Shown: positions 59,704 to 64,000 of the stretch, piece by piece
How the letters are laid out: each line of letters starts with the position of its first letter
Numbering within the stretch: position 1 is the stretch's first letter
Source: Flavobacterium gelidilacus DSM 15343
GTDB lineage: Bacteria > Bacteroidota > Bacteroidia > Flavobacteriales > Flavobacteriaceae
Assembly: GCF_000422685.1 (NCBI RefSeq)
Contig: NZ_AUGN01000001.1
Location: forward strand, 1 to 64,000
DNA: 64,000 nt
Direction of reading: 5' to 3'
Notes under the pieces: model-generated
Seen by the model: the letters and a program-made list of their open reading frames with translations, nothing else
Told to the model about the DNA's origin: nothing
Database searches by the model: none
Translations under genes and position numbers: made by a program

Positions 59704-60915
59704 TTATTCAATAATTTCTGTTTCAAATTTCACTTCGCTTGCCAATGTTTTATGTACTGGACATTTTGAAGCTATTTCCTTCATTTTTGTTTTTTGTTCG
59801 GAAGTCAAATCACCAATAAACTTTAATTTTTTTGTGATGAAGTCAATAGAACCATCCTTTTCACCTAAATCATCAATATGTTTTTTGGAATGTGTGATGT
59901 AAACAAAAACTTCTTCTAAAGGCCATTTTTTTCGTTCAGCATATAATTTTATAGTCATAACAGTACAAGCAGCTAAACCAGCCGTTAATAATTCATATGG
60001 TGAAGGTCCAAAATCATCTCCACCAACACTTGTGGGTTCATCAGCTATTAAAGTATGATTTTTAGTTTGAATTTGTGTCGTGAAATTGTCTTCCAATAGA
60101 TTAAGATGTCCAACTAATTGTTCACCTTCAGTAGAAAGCATAGTGTTTTCTTCTGTTTTAAAATAACGTTGTACCCAAGCACCAATAAGATTTCCGATAT
60201 AAACACTATCTTCTTTTTTGGATAATAAATGATCGGCATTATCTAAAGAAATAAAACTTTTTGGATGTCTTGCATTTTTATAAAGTTGTTCAGCATTTTC
60301 AATTCCGACAATTGTATCGGTTGGCGAATGCATTATTAATAAGGGTTTGCGTAAATTTTTTACGATTTCTGGTAAATCTATTTTATCAAAATCATCTACA
60401 AATTCTTTATTGATAACAAAAGGCCTTCCTCCGATATTTACCGAAATATCACCTTTAGTAGGAACATCATCTAATTGATGTATAAATAAATTTTTAACAT
60501 GTGAAACGGAAGCTGGAGCTGCAATAGTTACAACTGCTTTTATGTCATCTAGTTTAGAAGCTGCTGTTAAAACGGCTGCACCACCTAGAGAATGTCCAAT
60601 TAATAGGCTAGGAGCGTTGTAATTTTCTTTGATATACTTATGAACACTAATTAAATCATCAACATTTCCTGAAAAATGACTTTCTGCGAATTTACCTTCA
60701 CTATTTCCTAAACCTGTAAAGTCAAAACGAATTACTCCAAAACCATGATTGGTTAACGCACGACTGATATTTCGAACGGGTCCAAAACTTCCGCTACAAG
60801 TGAAACAATGTGCAAAAATGGCAAAATGATTTGGTTTTTGATTCGCAGGAAGTTCTAAATAAGCATTAAGAGCGTTTCCTTTTGTATTTATAATATTTAG
60901 TTTTTCGCTTTTCAT
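59704..60915 (-). CDS. Bifunctional alpha/beta hydrolase - OsmC peroxidase-like protein
   Basis: The 403-residue protein is a fusion. Residues 1-250 form an alpha/beta hydrolase with nucleophile S109 in GHSLGGAAV and oxyanion region [10 protein letters not shown]. Residues 270-403 form an OsmC domain with redox cysteines C317 ([11 protein letters not shown]) and C385 (KCPVHKTL). OsmC proteins reduce organic hydroperoxides with a dithiol partner. The fused hydrolase may release or process lipid peroxides, but that is inference. This fusion type is known across bacteria. It is first of the tight block followed by egtB (6 bases), egtD, the racemase-like gene and msrB. Confidence 0.9.
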   Translation of the reverse strand: MKSEKLNIINTKGNALNAYLELPANQKPNHFAIFAHCFTCSGSFGPVRNISRALTNHGFGVIRFDFTGLGNSEGKFAESHFSGNVDDLISVHKYIKENYNAPSLLIGHSLGGAAVLTAASKLDDIKAVVTIAAPASVSHVKNLFIHQLDDVPTKGDISVNIGGRPFVINKEFVDDFDKIDLPEIVKNLRKPLLIMHSPTDTIVGIENAEQLYKNARHPKSFISLDNADHLLSKKEDSVYIGNLIGAWVQRYFKTEENTMLSTEGEQLVGHLNLLEDNFTTQIQTKNHTLIADEPTSVGGDDFGPSPYELLTAGLAACTVMTIKLYAERKKWPLEEVFVYITHSKKHIDDLGEKDGSIDFITKKLKFIGDLTSEQKTKMKEIASKCPVHKTLASEVKFETEIIE

Positions 60916-61083
60916 GCTTTAATTTTATTTTTATTTATTAAGTTTTTTTGAATTTAAAAAAAATACTTAATTGATATATCGACTTTTCTCATAGAATGCA
61001 TATTATTGACAAATTTACTTTAATTGATGTTTTTAAATTTATATAATTCCTATCAAATTTTATAAAATATGCTGTTAAAAAGT

Positions 61084-61365
61084 TTATTTTTCAACAGTTA
61101 CCCCTTTCCAAAAGGCAACATATCCTTTTATTGGAGTAAATCCAGCTTTAACTTCTGGGTAAAACCAAGCTGCATCTTTATTTTCGTTTCCTTCAACATT
61201 GACATTATAATAACTCGCAACACCTTTATAAGGACATGTTGTGTGTGTTTGAGATTCATTAAAAAACTCCTTGTTAATACTTTCTGCAGGAAAATAATGA
61301 TTTCCTTCCACGACTTGAGTTTTGTCGCTTTCTGCGATAACTTGATTGTTCCAAATAGCTTTCAT
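61084..61365 (-). CDS. DUF427 domain protein
   Basis: A 93-residue protein of the DUF427 family, with the pattern MKAIWNNQVIAESD at the start. It continues with HYFPAESINKEFF, HTTCPYKGVASYYNV (about 42-56) and AAWFYPEVK. Its fold is a small beta-tent-like barrel; its role is not known. The conserved C44 and the neighbouring selO and OsmC genes suggest a redox context, but nothing in the sequence proves it. It lies 54 bases after selO and 168 bases before the hydrolase-OsmC gene. That longer gap holds a minus-strand TAAATTTG box (61017-61010), a possible second promoter. Confidence 0.85.
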   Translation of the reverse strand: MKAIWNNQVIAESDKTQVVEGNHYFPAESINKEFFNESQTHTTCPYKGVASYYNVNVEGNENKDAAWFYPEVKAGFTPIKGYVAFWKGVTVEK

Positions 61366-61381
61366 AGTTTTTAGTTTTTTT

Positions 61382-61402
61382 AATCTGAACTTGTTTCAGA
61401 TT
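61382..61402. repeat. Short hairpin repeat, same type as in rnpB
   Basis: AATCTGAA pairs with TTCAGATT around the loop CTTGT. The core CTGAA-CTYGT-TTCAG matches the hairpin at 18996-19016 near the rnpB 5' end. No T-run follows on the minus strand, so it is not a terminator for selO. Confidence 0.5.
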
Positions 61403-61419
61403 CTGTTTATTATTAATTA

Positions 61420-62994
61420 TTAAGAACTACAAGACAAAGCAGAGCAACCTACTTTATTTTTAGCCCATTCTGGTCTTTTGGCAAACCATTTTTCAAATTG
61501 AGGTTGTTCCTCATAGGGTTTTAACAGTATTTCATATAATTCGTTGAGTAAATTATAATCATTTTTATCAGCATCATCAATAGCTAATTGAGCCATATAA
61601 TTTCTCAAAACGTATTTTGGGTTAACCAAATTCATAGCTTTTTTTCTTTCTGAATCCAATTGATTTTCAAGCTTCAACTGATCTATATATAAAGTAAACC
61701 AATACATCCAAGTATCATAAGTTGCATCTTTAACTTCATCAATACTATAAAAAGCTTCTTTAATTTTCTCAAAAGCATTTTCAACAGAATCTTCTTTTGA
61801 AACGTGACTCAAATTTCTGAAGAAAATAGTCATGTCAGTTTCAGTTAGTTCTAGGTTTTCAGTCAAAAGATAGATAATATTTTTAGTTGCTTCATTTGAA
61901 ATTTTAAGACCTAACTTATTGTGCATCATCTGAATATAATCGGCTTCATACTTAATAGGAAAGTTATTCAGAATTTTTTCTAAAGGTTTTACTTCCTCAA
62001 TTAAAGGAAACAAAGCATTCGCTAATTGCAGTAAATTCCACTGAGCAACTTGAGGTTGATTCCCAAAGCGATAGCGTTTGTGTTCATTGTCCGTTGTATT
62101 TGGTGTCCAATTTGGATTATAATCTTCCAGCCAACCATAAGGACCATAATCAATTGTGATTCCATGAATGGACATGTTATCTGTATTCATTACACCATGA
62201 ACAAAACCAACGCGTTGCCAATGCACTATCATTTCACGAGTTTTATCAGCAACAGCTTCAAAGAATTCCAAATATTTTTCTTTTCCTTCGGATTGTATTT
62301 CGGGATAATAATGTTTGATGGTATAATCTGTCAATAATTGAAGATTTTTTACGTCTTCGCGTGAAGTAAATAATTCAAAATTTCCAAAGCGGATGAAACT
62401 TGGTGCTGTTCTGCAAACAATGGCTCCTTTTTCATAAGCTTCATTTCCGTTATATAAGACGTCTCTTAAAACTTCATCACCACTCAAAAACAAAGCTAAA
62501 GAACGAGTAGTTGGAACTCCTAAATTGTACATAGCTTCGCTACACAAATGTTCCCGAATTGACGAACGTAAAACAGCTAAACCATCACCACGTCGAGAGT
62601 AAGGAGTTTTTCCAGCACCTTTTAATTGAAACATTGTACACTTGTTGTTATGAATAGCTTCAAAAAGTGTAATGGCTCTTCCATCACCTAATTGTCCGGC
62701 CCAATTACCAAATTGATGACCAGCATAAGCCATGGCATAAGGTTTAGAGTTTTCTAAAACAGTATTTCCTGTAAATACATTTAAAAATTCTTTTGATTTT
62801 GTTTCTTCTAAAGAAATACCAAGACTTTTAGCAACTTCATTAGATACATGAATTAAACTTGGTTTTTTTGGTTTCACTGGATTTACATATGAAAAAGCAG
62901 CTTCTATGACTTGTCTTGTCTGGTTTGATTCGATTAAATCAGCTGGTAATTCATTAGTAAAAAGGTTTTTTATTTTTTCTTTCAATTTTAGCAT
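61420..62994 (-). CDS. selO: Protein adenylyltransferase SelO (YdiU/UPF0061 family)
   Basis: SelO is a pseudokinase-fold enzyme that transfers AMP from ATP to hydroxyl side chains of proteins under oxidative stress. The 524-residue protein carries AGHQFGNWAGQLGDGRAI (91-108), QLKGAGKTPYSRRGDG (about 123-138) and VPTTRSLALF. The inverted catalytic loop appears as HGVMNTDNMSIHG with DYGP soon after. The end GCSALSCSS places C522 third from the C-terminus, the position of the selenocysteine in animal SelO. It is the upstream gene of the redox block running to msrB. Confidence 0.93.
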   Translation of the reverse strand: MLKLKEKIKNLFTNELPADLIESNQTRQVIEAAFSYVNPVKPKKPSLIHVSNEVAKSLGISLEETKSKEFLNVFTGNTVLENSKPYAMAYAGHQFGNWAGQLGDGRAITLFEAIHNNKCTMFQLKGAGKTPYSRRGDGLAVLRSSIREHLCSEAMYNLGVPTTRSLALFLSGDEVLRDVLYNGNEAYEKGAIVCRTAPSFIRFGNFELFTSREDVKNLQLLTDYTIKHYYPEIQSEGKEKYLEFFEAVADKTREMIVHWQRVGFVHGVMNTDNMSIHGITIDYGPYGWLEDYNPNWTPNTTDNEHKRYRFGNQPQVAQWNLLQLANALFPLIEEVKPLEKILNNFPIKYEADYIQMMHNKLGLKISNEATKNIIYLLTENLELTETDMTIFFRNLSHVSKEDSVENAFEKIKEAFYSIDEVKDATYDTWMYWFTLYIDQLKLENQLDSERKKAMNLVNPKYVLRNYMAQLAIDDADKNDYNLLNELYEILLKPYEEQPQFEKWFAKRPEWAKNKVGCSALSCSS

Positions 62995-63078
62995 AGGTAA
63001 AATTACAAAAATTACATTTTATTTAACTTTCTCATTTCATAAAAAATGGTTAATTTGTCAATCAATCAATTGAAATTT

Positions 63079-64000
63079 ATGAAAAAATACTTTTTTTACT
63101 TGCTTTTTGTTTTATTCTTAAGCAATTGTTCTTCTGTCCAAAAACATAATGCCTTATTAGAAACTAACTTGTCCGTTGAAGAGCAAATTGAAGATGTAAA
63201 CTATTTAGAACAAAAATTGGAGAAAATTCAACCTAGTTTGCATCAATTTATTTCAGAAGAAGAATTAAGAAGAAAATTTGATAGTGTTAGAAGTACCATA
63301 AATATTCCATTAAAACCAAATGATTTTTATTTTAAAGTTAGTCCGCTTTTAGCATCAATTCGTCAAGGTCATGCTGCTATGAGTCCATTAACTCTTAAAT
63401 ATTCTAATAAAGAATCAAAAGAAATGAAGAAAAAAGGGCTTGGACCTGTTTCTCAATTTGATTATAAATTTATAGAAAATAAACTATACATTGTAAAAAA
63501 TAAATCCAAAGATTCAACAATTCAAGAAGGAACAGAAGTTGTTTCAATTGATAATGTGACTCCACAAGAATTGTTTTCAAAATATAGAAAAACCTATTCT
63601 TCTGATGGTTATAATGAAACATTTATTCCTTACGCTTTTACGATGCGTTTTGGTTCTTATATTTTTTATGAATTAGGTATAAGAGATAGTTTGAACTTTA
63701 ATCTTAAATGTTATGATTCTGTTTCTACAAAATTGATTAAAAGATTTCCGGATAAAAAAGAGGTAAAAAAAGAAGAAAAAAAAGATTCACTTTCAGATTC
63801 TAAAAAGAAAGATTTAACGGTTAAAAAATTAACTAAAGAAGAGAAAAAGTTAGCTAAGAAGAAGAAGAAAGAAAAAGACTCGTATGATTATAATTACGGA
63901 TATGACAAGGCAAATAAAGAATATACAAAAACCTTAACATTTACTGATATTGACAGTTGCACTGCCATTTTAAAGATTAAAAACTTTTCAAAAGGTGGTT
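63079..64000 (+). CDS. S41-peptidase-family lipoprotein, C-terminus cut off by the window edge
   Basis: The frame opens with ATG at 63079 and is open to the last base (307 codons). A lipoprotein signal ends in LSNC with C17 as the lipidated residue. The next region (LLETNLSVEEQIEDVNYLEQ, then PLLASIRQGHAAMSPL) matches the N-terminal part of Bacteroidota S41 (C-terminal-processing-like) proteases, followed by a PDZ-like segment (QEGTEVVSIDNVTPQELFSK). A stretch of about 50 residues made mostly of K, E, D and S follows (KKEEKKDSLSDSKKKD, LTKEEKKLAKKKKKEKDS) before the expected catalytic domain (LTFTDIDSCTAILKIKNFSK). The catalytic Ser/Lys lie beyond the edge. Confidence 0.8.
   Translation, partial: MKKYFFYLLFVLFLSNCSSVQKHNALLETNLSVEEQIEDVNYLEQKLEKIQPSLHQFISEEELRRKFDSVRSTINIPLKPNDFYFKVSPLLASIRQGHAAMSPLTLKYSNKESKEMKKKGLGPVSQFDYKFIENKLYIVKNKSKDSTIQEGTEVVSIDNVTPQELFSKYRKTYSSDGYNETFIPYAFTMRFGSYIFYELGIRDSLNFNLKCYDSVSTKLIKRFPDKKEVKKEEKKDSLSDSKKKDLTVKKLTKEEKKLAKKKKKEKDSYDYNYGYDKANKEYTKTLTFTDIDSCTAILKIKNFSKGG

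Noticed and set aside
1..64000. Defence system, prophage, integron or CRISPR locus
   Set aside because: I looked for recombinases, restriction enzymes, reverse transcriptases, toxin-antitoxin pairs, phage structural genes and repeat-spacer arrays and found none. tRNA genes were also not seen.

Overview
This window reads as a Flavobacteriaceae (Bacteroidota) chromosome segment, most likely Flavobacterium or a close relative. The DNA is AT-rich. Several genes are preceded by the Bacteroidota-type promoter box TANNTTTG, with no obvious Shine-Dalgarno sequences. Two proteins end in type IX secretion (T9SS) sorting domains, and many genes belong to families typical of the group (DUF3667, DUF3822, DUF4126, a fused E1 2-oxoacid dehydrogenase, a biosynthetic arginine decarboxylase). 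I see no phage, insertion sequence, CRISPR array, rRNA or tRNA. The one clear RNA gene is rnpB.

Layout. (1) 1-12054, minus strand: two giant secreted repeat proteins, 35 bp apart and probably co-transcribed. The upstream one has sixteen DUF11 repeats of about 120 residues. The downstream one runs off the left edge. (2) 12408-15911: polyphosphate operon sixA-like / ppk1 / ppx, abutting dnaX on the other strand with no gap. (3) 17816-27032: housekeeping and membrane genes, including rnpB, rsmD, a RecD-like helicase, kdsB and an acyltransferase. (4) 27111-30116: an XRE regulator divergent from an M14 carboxypeptidase, separated by a dense array of TTTAC-N4-GTAAA palindromes; then Lrp/AsnC and DinB-like genes. 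(5) 30598-35617: speA with a deoxyhypusine-synthase-like gene, aroB and proline dehydrogenase. (6) 35676-47066: a T9SS cargo protein, the fused E1 dehydrogenase, an M1-peptidase-like outer-membrane protein with a lost zinc site, and a secreted endonuclease I. (7) 47126-55458: LOG family, uvrA, a ClC channel/transporter, an AcpH-like phosphodiesterase and glmM. (8) 55508-56395: a secreted-protein gene broken by one in-frame stop. (9) 56469-62994: a redox/thiol island on the minus strand (selO, a DUF427 gene, an alpha/beta-hydrolase-OsmC fusion, egtB, egtD, an Asp/Glu racemase-like gene, msrB). (10) The right edge cuts an S41-peptidase lipoprotein.

The observations I find most worth checking are these. 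An A10 run inside dnaX is placed so that slippage in either direction stops translation within six codons, which would make a gamma-sized clamp-loader subunit. The XRE operator array has promoter -7 boxes embedded in the palindromes, and a related palindrome lies over the giant-adhesin promoter. A possible leaderless 57-residue ORF precedes speA. A hairpin repeat near the 5' end of rnpB also occurs next to selO. A tight ergothioneine/MsrB/OsmC operon contains a racemase-like protein that lacks one of the two catalytic cysteines.
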